Shown here: one piece after another, positions 11,768-22,940 of the stretch | Numbering within the stretch: position 1 is the first letter of the stretch | How the letters are laid out: each line of letters opens with the position of its first letter | Assembly (NCBI RefSeq): GCF_030269925.1 | Contig: NC_085109.1 | Location: 9,672,001-9,736,000, forward strand | Length of the DNA: 64,000 bases | Source of the DNA: Bombyx mori | Taxonomy: Eukaryota; Arthropoda; Insecta; Lepidoptera; Bombycidae | Direction: 5' to 3' | Notes under the pieces: generated by a model | The model's database searches: none | Seen by the model: the letters and a program-made list of their open reading frames with translations, nothing else | What the model was told of the DNA's origin: nothing | Made by a program: the position numbers and the translations under genes

Positions 11768-12037
11768 ACTACCTGTACAACCTGGAGCCACTGCGGTCAT
11801 CCACAATGCGTTTCCAGGGGTATTTTTGCCACGTACCATCCGGCTACGGAATGGAGCTCCCCTCCACAGTGTTTCCCGAGCGTTATGACATGTCCTTCTT
11901 CAAACGAGGCTTGCGGAGAGCATCAAGCGGTAGGCAACGGCTTGGCTCTGCCCCTGGCATTGCTGAAGTCCATGGGCGACGGTAACCACTCACCATCAGG
12001 TGGGCCGTATGCTCGTTTGCCTACAAGGGCAATAAAA
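11768..12037 (+). pseudogene. LINE ORF C-terminus and 3' tail, degraded
   Basis: Frames with small shifts give YLEPLRSST, then ELPSTVFPERYDMSFFKRGL and SGRQRLGSAPGIAEVHG, the end of the reverse-transcriptase ORF of a jockey/BMC1-like LINE that is also present at 43900-44214. It ends with the tail CTACAAGGGCAATAAAAATAATA. The rest of the ORF is missing, as in 5'-truncated LINE copies. Confidence 0.8.
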
Positions 12038-12487
12038 ATAATAATTCCGAAATGAAGTGAAAGAATCACTTCCTAAACACATCAAAAGGTGTTTTTTAAA
12101 TACTGCCTAGTCTAAAACGTGTTTGAGTGATGCGCTGGTGAAGTACCGGTACCAGGCGCGGCTCGCCACCGGCCCAACAGCGCCTAAATAAATAACCCCT
12201 ACTTAATGTACGACCCGCACGATAGCAAGCACCAATTTTACGAGCTCGCAATACCCTCGCCCGTGACAGACTTGCCTTGTTATACGCTTTTTAAGGTATC
12301 TGATGAATTTCAACACGAAATCAAGATATTTCAAAAGTGTTTACAAAATAGATATACCTTTTTATTCGTTTAGTGACGTAGGAAAGTTTTTTGAAGTTGT
12401 TTAACTCTATCGTATTCATTCGTGCGACATTCGTGTGTATTTATGTAGGTACTGTGAATTTTAGCTTTTAAGATGAGAAATCATTGC
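12038..12487. other. Unassigned intronic DNA
   Basis: Mixed composition, with GC-rich ACCGGTACCAGGCGCGGCTCGCCACCGG at about 12145. No repeat or exon recognised. Confidence 0.45.
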
Positions 12488-12722
12488 ATTTTTTTTATTG
12501 CTTAGATGCGTGGACGAGCTCACAGCCCACCTGGTGTTAAGTGGTTACTGGACATCTACAACGTAAACGCGCCACCTACCTTGAGATACAAGTTCTAAGG
12601 TCTCAAGTATAGTTACAACGGCTGCCCCGCCCTTCAAACCGAAACGCATTACTGCTTCACGGCAGAAATAGGCGGAGTGGTGGTACCTACCCGCGCAGAC
12701 TCACAAGAGGTCCTACCACCAT
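12488..12722 (-). repeat. Headless Bm1 SINE copy
   Basis: From TTTTTTTATTGCTTAG to GGTCCTACCACCATG. Lacks about 15 bp of the usual AGCCCATAGACATC region (GGTTACTGGACATC). Confidence 0.9.
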
Positions 12723-14109
12723 GAATTGACGAATAAATGAATGAATGAATTTAGTTTGATTTGCTTAGTCAGGTATATTATATGCATAGATTTAGTTTGA
12801 ATTAAGCGGACTGTATATTTGACTGAGTTGTTAGCATGTTACTTAGCGCCCCAGAATGCCGTTGCAAGAGGTTATCGGCTCTATTTCCACTTCGGACAAA
12901 CATTCGTGTGATTCGTTTGATGTTTGTCGTATGATTTTGTACATATTTATACGTTTATCAGTGCCAACAAACTTCCTATTATGAATTATGATACGATTAC
13001 TGATACATTTTATATGATATGCCAATGAAATATTTGAATTTGATTTTACTCTCGTAATTTTAAACATCTTCGTCGTTGGATTGTCTTAACATTTTGCTTA
13101 AAAGGAACGATGTCAATTCAATGATGTCATTACATTGGCCTAACAATTGAAAAAAAAAACTTTTAGTTTAGTGTAGTGTGTAGTAGTGTAGTTTTTGTAG
13201 CTTTAAACTACATTAATTTAGAAAATAAATAAATAAATGTGGTTGGTAAAACACTCTACGACTAGTTTCAGGTAGCATTTAGGTTTGTACACCTTCAACT
13301 ATTGAAGCGAATTCTCATAGAAAGAAAAACGTGGACATGCCTTCGATAAACAAAGGCAAATGTTCTCAATTACTTAACTTTGACTAGTATTTTCTCATAT
13401 GTTATTTGCCAAAAATACGTATACGAAAGAAAAATATTTTAACTATGCCATTGTATTTTATTAAAAAACAAATTAGTTAACAGAATAAAAATAAATTTTT
13501 TTTAGCCTGTTTATTTTCCCGTGTGCATTTTTAAACTGTCTTTTTATTGTAAATATTATATTAGTTAATTGGATTGACATGAATTCATTATTTATCCATC
13601 GTGGTTAAAGTTGGAATTCACTTCAATATCGGTTGGCCTAAACTTCAAACCAAAATATATGATTACTTGCAGCGCTGTCGGTGCATGCCTATCTCAGTAT
13701 GCTTACGTTGCAATTCTCAAACTGGTTCCACTTTTAAAATATAATAATTGTAATTTGAAGATTAAAACAAACTCTTTAAAAATAACACAAGCCGATTTTA
13801 ATTGAACGATTAAAATTATCGCTTTAACTTTTGGGCGGGCATATCCGTATAGCTCCGTCTTACGTTCACAGACGACAACGACATTTCCTTAATAGGTGGA
13901 TGCAATCCAATTTGACAGCTGTCAAATACACTCCTCGGCGTGTCGCAGTCGTAGCGATTACGCAGCGGCGTCGGACGTAACAACGTGTTAATGCCTCTAC
14001 ACGTTAATGGACTGAATTAATATGCCGGTGTAAGCTAAGATGTTTGACGCTATCGTATCTGAAGTATACCTTATAGTTTAGATATATAATATACATGGCG
14101 TTTTTTTGT
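12723..14109. other. Unassigned intronic DNA with a GC-rich island
   Basis: A short GAAT/AATG run at 12735-12750. About 13830-14010 is non-repeat and CpG-rich (GTCGCAGTCGTAGCG, GCAGCGGCGTCGGACG) and holds the palindrome listed separately. The remainder shows nothing. Confidence 0.45.
13910..13927. promoter_or_regulatory. 18 bp palindrome with TGIF-type site
   Basis: ATTTGACAGCTGTCAAAT reads the same on both strands. Its core TGACAGCTGTCA is the known dimer site of TGIF-class TALE homeodomain proteins (Drosophila achintya/vismay) and contains an E-box CAGCTG. It sits in a GC-rich island of the Runx intron. Function is inferred. Confidence 0.45.
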
Positions 14110-14300
14110 ATTTATTGAGCTTTGATGACTGGGCTGCTTTTAAGTAGTTACCGGAGCTCATAGACATCTACAACGTAAATACCGCTATCCATCTTGAGAC
14201 AAGAGGTCTAAATTCTCAGTTTTTAAAATACATTATTGCTTCACGGCAGAAAAGGTGGTGGTACCTACCTGTGCGGACTCACAAGATGTCCTACCATCAG
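14110..14300 (-). repeat. Diverged headless Bm1 copy
   Basis: Matches Bm1 in order (GGAGCTCATAGACATCTAC, TTGCTTCACGGCAGAAA, GTCCTACCAT) but with many changes and a deletion of the GGCTGCCCCACC part. Older than its neighbours. Confidence 0.8.
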
Positions 14301-14999
14301 TGAAAAGCTTTTCAAAATGTCTTAAAGGAATGAGTTGTGTATACTTGAAACTTTAAATGTCTGACTGTTTCGTTGGTCGAGTTATTTTTGGCCGTGATCA
14401 CCATAGAACAAAGTCTAGATTTGATTATATTATAAGTTTAGATTTGATAAGTATAACAAGTTATTGGTTATCAGGTTCTGGATGTTCTGATTGTCTCGTA
14501 TTTATTTACGATACTCGAAGCACTGGAGAAGATCATAGTTGTAAGCCGCTGAATGTGCAATAACTGTTTATTAGCGTTTACTCTTTAGGATTCGATTTTA
14601 ATTAAAGTCGATACTAAAATTTGATTGGTAGTAAAATCGAGCATTAACATAAAACATTCAGTGTTTCGTTCAAATATACTAATACGTTTTATCTCGGAGC
14701 ACTTAAAGAGTAATGTATATTGTATCTAAGTTTGACGGCCCATCTATTGTAAGATTAGTAAAATGCCTACTAGACATATAAGTAATAGTCTTTGATAAAA
14801 GAATCATAATAGTGTGCAAACTTATAATTTCATTTAATTATAATCGAATTTCGACTACACTGGGACCACTAGTACTTATAAATGAGACTCAAAAATTAAG
14901 GTGAGCAGCATCTATAGTGTCTTGCAATCATTTGTCAATAGTGGCTGTGAGTTGTTACTGTCTATGCAAAAAAAAACTAACTAAATGGTATCGAAAAAA
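14301..14999. other. Unassigned intronic DNA
   Basis: Holds the Helitron end at 14802-14872. Otherwise no recognised repeat, and the open stretch at 14357-14563 has no recognisable protein. Confidence 0.45.
14802..14872 (+). mobile_element. 3' end of a Helitron, family H1
   Basis: AATCATAATAGTGTGCAAAC through CGACTACACTGGGACCACTAG matches the last 70 bp of the copy at 42834-43241. Confidence 0.75.
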
Positions 15000-15243
15000 A
15001 TTTTTTTTTTATTGCTTAGATGGATGGACGAGCTCACAGCCCACCTGGTGTTAAGTGGTTACTGGAGCCCATAGACATCTACAACGTAAATGCGCCACCC
15101 ACCTCGAGATATAAGTTCTAAGATCTCAGTATAGTTACAACGGCTACCCCACCCTTCGAACCGAAACGCATTACTGCTTCACGGCGGAAATAGGCGGGGT
15201 GGTGGTACCTACCCGTACGGACTCCCAAGAGGTCCTGCCACCA
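15000..15243 (-). repeat. Headless Bm1 SINE copy
   Basis: From a T tract and ATTGCTTAGATGG to GAGGTCCTGCCACCATTAA. Near-consensus. Confidence 0.9.
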
Positions 15244-15479
15244 TTAATAATTTCATTTAATTAAATTTTTACTGCTATGGGATAAGTAATAAGTATTTTT
15301 ATTGCTAAGCACCAGTCGTACTTGAACATTTATTGCGCGAAGAAGTCATGGGTTTTCGTTTATGCACAAATATAAAATAAAATGAAGACTTAACAGGACA
15401 TTATAAAACGCAAATTCTGATTCTTAAACAGTATCAAATATGAGTGTATTGTGCATTTGGAAATCCTACCATTATAGAG
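15244..15479. other. Unassigned intronic DNA
   Basis: AT-rich, nothing recognised. Confidence 0.5.
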
Positions 15480-16110
15480 CGTCCGTCATTAATAGAGCGT
15501 GTTTGAGCCGCGTGACGCCGCAGAGCATAGTTACGGAACTTGCGGCCTGTGCTGTTAGCGCAACTACCCCGAAACCAAGGGGCGACCGTAAATGAAATGG
15601 TAGTTTTCCATCGCGGCTAACCGGGCTGGTAGACCCGGCCGGTTAACCCTGCGTCGGTCGCTGCGGCCGCGTTATGGTTGACAAGGCCTGTTACGGGTGA
15701 CGGGCATGCGTGCCGCAATCTACAGTCGTGTTTGCGTGTTCCAGCGCTGTTCTTTTGCGAAGGCTCTGTTATATTTTACCGCTATAAATATTTTTGTTTC
15801 TAAAGAAAGCGTTTCGACTTAAACAAGGAATGGCATTTTTAGTTTTGGAACGCCGATCGGAAATACGATATTAGAAACGAGACGATCTATCTCCGTGTAC
15901 GTTCGTTCCGCGCAAACCGCGATGTATTCAAATAAAGAACTCTTCAAAGGAATTTTTTATTGAAATGGCTGTGAGACCGCAGCCGGCGCGAGCCCCGCCT
16001 CCGCGGAAGAAGTCGTTTTCCCGACCTTTTCCATTGGCTGCTGGCTAGAAGGCGGGCCGTTTCTTGAAGTCTTAGCCGACTCGACTCGAGACTAACTTTT
16101 CATTTGCACG
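15480..16110. promoter_or_regulatory. Large GC-rich non-repeat island in Runx intron 1
   Basis: About 600 bp of CpG-rich single-copy-looking sequence in an AT-rich intron, with AACCGGGCTGGTAGACCCGG and CGGCCGGTTAACCCTGCG at 15620-15650, GCTGCGGCCGCG, and a second block CCGCAGCCGGCGCGAGCCCC at about 15977. It lies 9 kb downstream of exon 1. It could be an enhancer, an alternative promoter or a non-coding exon. No convincing splice-bounded frame was found. Confidence 0.4.
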
Positions 16111-18003
16111 GCACTAAAATATAGCCTTGGATTAGAGCGTAAAGCGGAACTTGGGCCTGCGGTTTCATTTGGACGTCTTTTTGTTCGTCTGGACTCGAAC
16201 AATACAGTTCGTCTTTCGATTTCCTTCATTACTAATAGTTAATCTTTTTTTAATAGCCATTTGTGTAGTGAGAGCTGCTCTTGATACTTCTAATGTTATT
16301 GTTTCAGAGCACGATGATAATTGATAGAGTTTGACAGCTTTATTAGAAATTAATATTGTTGTAAAACATATGCTGCAATTAGTACTAAAATAATTACACA
16401 TACCAATTATTACTGGACAACATAACACTTATTAGTGCTATGTATAGTTTCATGCTGTTGAATTCTACTTTCCGCTCTTTATGTATGCTTTCTAAGAATT
16501 GACAGATTTTTTTTTCAATTCATTCATCTCAAATACTGATCGCTGTATGTTACATCTCTTGATATATTATAACGAAAATTTTTATCATGATAGATAACCG
16601 TTTGAAATACGGGTAGGATACCCTTTTGAGGATATTTGAATAAGCATTAAATAAATAGAAACCAAGTAGACATAAAATTAGTAAAAAAAAAGAATTTACT
16701 ATTTTTTCTGAAATGCCTTAAAAATAACTCTAAAGACGTCATTGTGATTTTAAGGGAAATTCGTACATAAACGTTCAAAAATAAAATCACGGTTATCCAT
16801 GTCATACTTTAGAAGGAGAAGTCATACTTAAGCTGCATAAAGCATACTTCAAACTACATAAGCCTTAAATAAATAATAGTTTAAAGAAAAAAAAAAGAAA
16901 AATAGATTTGTAGCTAAAAATAGTAAATTTTAAACATGGGCAGCTCATTTTATAACGAGGTAATAGAAACTAAATTATTGTTTTTAATAAAAGTTAAAAT
17001 ATTATAATTTAATAATTTTAAAATAAGAATTAGGTTATGGCAAAATAATTGATTTGTTTGTTAAAAAATTGCTAATACATTTTGACGTTCTCAGCATCAA
17101 AGTTATAATTAGTTCGCTGCCAGATATTCATAGGAGTTATGATGATGATGGCTATTACTATTATTATTGGACAAAAACACATTTTTTTCTTTAGAAAAAA
17201 ACGGGAAAAAAGGATCATGATCGTTTTTTGTATGTTAAAGTTCAATTTAAATTCCTTGAAATAACACAAAATCGTCTATAAACAAACTGAAGATGTTGAG
17301 ACAAATGTGTTTCAGAAATGCATCTACATTGCTATTAGTCTCAGCACAGAAATTTATTAGGTGATGGAACTTCTCTATCTTAGTAATACTCGCCAGAAAT
17401 AAGAAGATGGAATACAAAGAAAATTTTTGCAATTGGTTTTGTATTGTGTTCCATACTTGAATAATATGACACTATAAGTGTATATATAGGTATTTGTAAA
17501 TTAATAAAAATTTCATTGCGCCTACCACTATTTACTCTGCACTACCTTGTAGTAGAGAATGCTTTAGACATTAAGTCCACCAATATAAATTTACATTAAG
17601 TGTTATAAATAAAATAAATAAAAATAAACACTATGTCCTAAACGAGTATTGAATTTTTATTAATTCATAATAACGGGTCTGTTGCAGAATAAGATTTCGG
17701 ACCGTTCTTATAAATAAAAATAGCCGCAAAACATTACGAAACACTGCTGTACGCATCTGTACTACGTACGTCGTCATTCCTGTCCAGAATAAGGAATGAT
17801 AATTTCCATCCTTGTTTTAGGTAAATTTTCTGTCAACAGGCCTTTACCGATAACATAACAGAACCAAAGAATGTACTCTAAAATAGAACGATTAGCCTCA
17901 TATGACGTCATATATTCTAATTGACAGTGAAACAATGTTACAATTAATAAGTTTAATTGATTATACTTAATAAAAATAGTTATCGGATGATTGCTTTAAT
18001 TTT
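16111..18003. other. Unassigned intronic DNA
   Basis: AT-rich. The frames open at 16165-16428, 17072-17269 and 17247-17432 have no recognisable domain. One LINE-type tail (17521-17635) is listed separately. Confidence 0.45.
17521..17635 (+). repeat. LINE-type 3' tail fragment
   Basis: ACATTAAGTCCACCAATATAAATTTACATTAAGTG then A-rich AATAAAATAAATAAAAATAAA resembles the 3' UTR of a common insect LINE (GACATTAAGTCCGCC). A related piece lies inverted at 48780-48925. Confidence 0.45.
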
Positions 18004-18355
18004 GGAACGAAGTTCCTTATGGGACGATGCGGAGGAGTACCCTAACCGGGAAAAAACGGCCGTAACGTAAGATTTTTATTATTTATGTATAATCTTAGTG
18101 TGATGACGGTTATTATTATTATTCATATAAATAGCTGTTTCTATGTATGTTATTATTATATATTTTTTATTAATCATTGTGAATAAAATAAAGTGTAAAG
18201 TAGTTTTTATTTTTATTTTTATCAATAAAAACATAATAATAGAAAATGTATAGCCGAATAATTATTTTCTTTATACCTCGAATAGAACTTAAAACTAATA
18301 TTTTTATAATAAGGAACTTCGTTCCTATCCGGTGTCCTACGAAACCACACATCTT
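18004..18355. mobile_element. Non-autonomous TIR DNA element
   Basis: Both ends carry the 17 bp inverted repeat GGAACGAAGTTCCTTAT (18004-18020) and its reverse complement (18311-18327). An outer conserved part (GTGTCCTACGAAACCACAC) follows on the right. Internal sequence matches 1-392. ATT microsatellite at about 18104-18125. No transposase. Confidence 0.7.
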
Positions 18356-18362
18356 TTATTAT

Positions 18363-18596
18363 TAACACTTCCGCTACACGTTGAATGCAAAGCCCGCGAA
18401 GTTTCTCGCCGGATCTACTCAGCAGGTCGCGATTCTGATTCGGTAGTAGACAGCTTACCTTGAGCTGTTAGGTCTCCTTCGGAAGCGTTCGGGCAGCTGT
18501 TGGCAAATCATACCCCTCCGGGTTGAGCCTTGCTCGCCCCACCTGTCCTGGTGAAACTGGAGAGGCCTCTTGTCCACCCGTAATCCATTCTACATA
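18363..18596 (+). repeat. LINE-type 3' tail, family T2
   Basis: GAAGTTTCTCGCCGGATCT near the start, GGCAGCTGTTGGCAAATC in the middle, and CACCTGTCCTGGTGAAACTG before an A-rich end. Same family as 32390-32735, 54860-54985, 39345-39430 and 62725-62916. It shares its 5' part with family T1. Confidence 0.65.
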
Positions 18597-19303
18597 AAAA
18601 ATAACATTCCCGCAATTGTTACTTAGATTATTTTTCTATTTCTAATTTCAAATGATTTTGATCGAGATGCGGAACAATAATTTGGTAATGTGCACTCCTT
18701 GGTTAATATCCGACTTATTAGAAAAACCGGTCAACATTTAGTTTCTACAAGATTTCCAAGTAAAGTTGTACAAGATGAAAAAATTCATTTCTTAATTTTG
18801 ATTTGTGTTTACTTAGTAACATTTGATTATTTTATGCATTTTTTGATCACGATGTATGACAATACAATCTAAGACAGTAATATAGAGCTGGTATCATGAA
18901 CTTGCAGAGTGCATAACAAAGCTGTTGGATGGTGACTAATAAAATTAACCAAGTTTAGTTAGTTTATTGATTGGTTTTATTGTAAGTGCTAATGCTACAG
19001 GAGCTCATGGGTAGCACAATGAGAGTTTTCCCACCTTCAGAAATAGAGTCGAAGTTAAAGTTAACCTAAAACCCATGAACGTCGCATGCAGTGGTTGTAC
19101 CTACTGACGTGACGTGAACTACATTAACCTCAAAAAGCACACTGCTATAGACCAAACTTTGAGAGCTAGATTGGAATTATTTAAATTTATAGAAACGAGT
19201 CATATGCCACGAATTGGACGTTAATGCTCCAATGACAGCCTTCTGTGAAGTACCAGCAAGGACAAACATAGATTCACGAGCATTTTGTTCACGAACAAAC
19301 ATT
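18597..19303. other. Unassigned intronic DNA
   Basis: No clear repeat or gene. 18960-19120 resembles Bm1 only faintly. Confidence 0.45.
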
Positions 19304-19746
19304 TGAAGTCGTCGTGGCCTAAAGGATAAGACGTCCGGTGCATTCGTATCGAGCGATGCACCGGTGTTCGAATCCCGCAGGCGGGTACCAATTTTTCTAA
19401 TGAAATACGTACTTAACAAATGTTCACGATTGACTTCCACGATGAGGGAATAACATCGTGTAATAAAAATCAAACTCGCAAAATTATAATTTGCGTAATT
19501 ACTGGTGGTAGGACCTCTTGTGAGTCCGCGCGGGTAGGCACCACCACCCCGCACCTATTTCTGCCGTAGAGCAGTAATGCGTTTCGGTTTGAAGGGTGAG
19601 GCAGCTGTTGTAACTATACTTGAGACCTTAGAACTTATATCTCAAGGTGGGTGGCGCATTTACGTTGTAGATGTCTATCGGCTCCAGTAACCACTTAAAA
19701 CAAGGTGTGCTGTGAGTTCGTCCACCCATCTAAGCAATAAAAAAAT
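19304..19746 (+). repeat. Full-length Bm1 SINE
   Basis: Reference copy for the window. The head has tRNA-like pol III promoter boxes: GTGGCCTAAAGGATAAGACG (A-box region, about 19313) and GGTGTTCGAATCCCGC (B box, 19362-19377). A body with ACAAATGTTCACGATTGACT and TAACATCGTGTAATAAAAAT follows, then the 3' part starting TTACTGGTGGTAGGACC and ending AAGCAATAAAAAAA. Bm1 is a known tRNA-derived Bombyx retroposon moved by LINE enzymes. Confidence 0.93.
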
Positions 19747-21127
19747 CCCTCGTAATAATTTTAATTACTGGGTGTAATGAACATTGTGCCGATAGCCAAC
19801 ATAGTAGCGGCATATATTCCTGCAAGGATAGTATAATATTAATCATCGAGTATTAAAAAAAAAGTTACACTGCACGCAATGGAATACAATTAACAGTTTT
19901 GTCTTTGCTGTAGATTACGGGTTCACTAACCAAAAACAACAAGTAAGCTTAGCTTAGCAAATGAACATGGTTTTCCCCTTTTGTTAAGATTCTATTATTT
20001 GCTTTCGGTCTCAAGAACCGTTTCCTTACACCCTGAATTAGATTTTAACAAAACACTGTCTGAGTTCTAAAAGATCTTTAAACTTCTTAATGATGCTTAA
20101 GAAATTAAATTGAAACTTATATTTTCATAATTGGAACTACTTGTACTTGTATCTTGTATATATCTTGTATCTTGCGTTCATTATTTTCTATTTCGAGGTA
20201 TGGAAAATTTTATTGTAGTGAATACAAAATATGTCAACGAATCTCAATAATTTTAGTATATAATCATACACATACAATAAATTTTAGTAAATATAAAAAT
20301 TCGGGATTTAGCCGAAGAAACTAGTTCGCGAAAACCGAAAATAAAATAATAATATCAATGATATATTATACATATGTACATTATAACGTGCTGAATGAAA
20401 AGTTTCCGGAACAGGATTTATATTATTATAAATACACATTAAAAATTATTCTATAATAATTGAAATCTTACAAAGCGTTTTCTCAAAATCTATTAATATT
20501 ATATTTGTTATTATATTATTTATTGTTATCATATTTGTTTTTATTACGTAATAAAAATAATGCATATTACACAGTTACTAATTAACAAGTACATTTAGAC
20601 AATGTTGATATATCACATTTATAATTCAGTTGTTAATCAATAGATAAAGTCCTACTTGTGCGGAAACTAAATACTTGTCGTGTGATATCTGTTATTGTAG
20701 ACAAAAGCTTAAATCTAATTTTTATTCAGTGTACTACAAGTATATGATTTGACTTACACGTGTAGCTACCGAAATATAGAGACGGGTGAATACGGCTACT
20801 CATTTTGATACTTGAGGTTGTAATCTCAATTGTATTATATATAATATGTTTGTCATATTATTTGAACAGGAACTAAACTGATTTGCGGCAGGAAAATGAG
20901 CGCGCACCTGTTCGTATTGAAAACAGTAGGATGTTTCCTACCTTTTTTCCAGCCTTGTTTTTTCATCTTAAAAGTCATTCGTGTGATTGCGAGGTTGGTA
21001 CGTTTGTATATACTTTCTTTGAAATAAATGGTGCTTGCTTGTAAGATTTGTACTCAGGCATAGTCGCATGGATCAATACGAATATAGCTCCTTTCATATA
21101 GTTAGGCAACGATAACTTTTAAATACA
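19747..21127. other. Unassigned intronic DNA
   Basis: AT-rich (especially 20180-20700), with TA-rich palindromic stretches near 20370. No gene or recognised repeat. Confidence 0.5.
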
Positions 21128-21560
21128 GTGATAGTAGTGGGCAGCGGACAAATTTTCGATTCCACGGGGTATACATATACGCGGAGAGCTTACAATGTCC
21201 TGCGTGTTCAATATAATAATGCCTTTAGGATGGTTTTGTTACTGCCGCGCTTTTGTAGTGCATCCACAATGTTTGCGACATCTCACACCTATGACTTCTT
21301 TGCAATAATGCGGAAGAGAAGTGCCCCGTTATTGCGTCGAATCAGAGACAGTGGCAACAGTCTTTTGAAAATCATATCGAGCAAGATCGAGGGACTGCTG
21401 ATTAATTAGCCTTTGCAGCAAGCACTAGGAAAAAATAAAAAAAAATGTAATGATATTTATGTGTTAGATTTTTTAAGTTACTAACATAGATTTTAAGTAA
21501 TTCTTACTAACAAAACGTAATTGTTTAAAAAAAATTGAAATAAAGTATAAATAAATAAGT
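21128..21560 (+). pseudogene. Non-LTR retrotransposon ORF, C-terminal fragment with 3' UTR
   Basis: The frame 21128-21409 gives VQYNNAFRMVLLLPRFCSAS, then SAPLLRRIRDSGNSLLKII, the conserved end of a lepidopteran LINE reverse-transcriptase ORF. The part before about 21185 does not fit and is probably unrelated flank. The stop at 21407 is followed by an A-rich 3' UTR with TAATTCTTACTAACAAAAC and AAATAAAGTATAAATAAATAA. A 5'-truncated copy inside Runx intron 1. The clade cannot be fixed from this piece. Confidence 0.75.
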
Positions 21561-21887
21561 CCATCCGTGTATTATTTATTGTTCTCTTTTAGCGTTTAGT
21601 AGTACTAATGCTATACTTTGTACAATTTGATAGTCATAGTTAATATTGTATTTCTCTTTAAGCTCATCTACCCCTAACTTTAAGTACAAGTGAAATTTAA
21701 ACTAAAAACAATTTTCATTTAATAAAATCTACTCGTTATTTTAGGTTATATATTATTTTGACCTCTCTAAGACATTGGATTGTGATTAGAGCTCTTTTTA
21801 AATGACATGATAGTTTTTAATCACTGATAAGTTTCAAGCCGTGTTACGACGAGATTTGTTTGAAGTTGATGTGAGGTGATTGCAGTT
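21561..21887. other. Unassigned intronic DNA
   Basis: AT-rich, nothing recognised. Confidence 0.5.
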
Positions 21888-22334
21888 TTTTTTTATTGCT
21901 TAGGTAGGTGGTGACGAGCTCAAGGCCCATGATGTTAAGTAGTTAACGGAGCCCATAGATATCTACAACGTAAATTCCGCCACTTACCTTGATATATGAG
22001 TTATAATATCTTAGTTTGTACAGTACAACGGCTGCCCCAATCTTCAAATCGAAACGCATTACAGCTTCACGGCAAAAATAGGCAAGGTGGTGGTACCTAC
22101 CCGTGTGGACTCACAAGACGTCCTACCACCAATAGCTACCTACGCAAATTATAATTTTGCGGGTTTCATTTTTATTACACGATGTTATTCCTTCACCGTG
22201 GAAGTCAATCTTGAACACTTGTAAGGTATGTATATCGTTAGAAAAATTTGTACTCGCCTGCCAGATTCGCACACCGTTGCATCGGAAGATACGAATGCAC
22301 CGGACGTCTTATCCTTTAGGCAACGACGGCTTCA
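21888..22334 (-). repeat. Full-length Bm1 SINE, inverted
   Basis: T tract and TTATTGCTTAGGTAGGTGG at the left, tRNA-like head with GAATGCACCGGACGTCTTAT at the right. The B box is mutated (GATTCGCACACC instead of GATTCGAACACC). A second inverted copy begins about 200 bp further on. Confidence 0.9.
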
Positions 22335-22534
22335 TTTTAAGTGTTTTTAATTTATGTTTTTTTATTTATTTCATCTCTTTTTTGTACAAGGAGCACTGCT
22401 GCTTGAGATACAAGTTTTAACACCTAGTTCAAGCACGGATGCACATTATGATTGTGTTTATACTTCTATGTTAATAATAAATAAATAAAAAATAAAAATA
22501 AAAATTTTAAAAATATTAATATATTTTTTATCAC

Positions 22535-22940
22535 GATCTACGTGGTGTTATGTGGTTACCGGAGGCCATAGACATCAACAACGTAATGCCGCCGTCCACC
22601 TTGGGACATGAGTTCTAATTCTAAGTACTCTATACTTTACAACAGTTACTCTACCTTTCAAACTAGATTAAAATACTGCTGCGTTTAGATATAGGAAGGG
22701 TGGAGGAGTTCATGCGGGCTCACAAGACGCCCTACAACCAATAACTAGGCAAATCATTATTTTTCGGGTTTGATTTGTATTGTACAATGTTATTCCTTCA
22801 TCGTGAATTCATGAACATGAGTGAAGCAAGTATTTGATTACAAAAATTGATATCAGGCTGCGGGATTCGAACATAGGCACTGTCGCACCGCTCTATTCGA
22901 ACGCACCGGACGTCTTATCCTTTAGGCCACGACCGCTTCA
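22535..22940 (-). repeat. Old full-length Bm1 SINE, inverted
   Basis: Same order of blocks as its neighbour, from GTGGTTACCGGAGGCCATAG to CGAACGCACCGGACGTCTTA, but much more diverged, so it inserted earlier. Head still carries GGGATTCGAACA. Confidence 0.85.

Noticed and set aside
14357..14563. 68-codon plus-strand frame
   Set aside because: No domain, AT-driven composition, on the opposite strand within the Runx intron, no splice context.
18960..19120. Possible very old Bm1 in inverse orientation
   Set aside because: Only GGAGCTCATGG, CCCACCTT and TTGTACCTAC fit, too little to separate from chance.
19313..19380. tRNA-like sequence with A and B boxes
   Set aside because: It is the pol III promoter head of a Bm1 SINE. 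No acceptor stem or complete cloverleaf, so it is not annotated as a tRNA gene. The same holds at 51560 and 60893.
22157..22420. 87-codon plus-strand frame
   Set aside because: It is an inverted Bm1 head and body read through.
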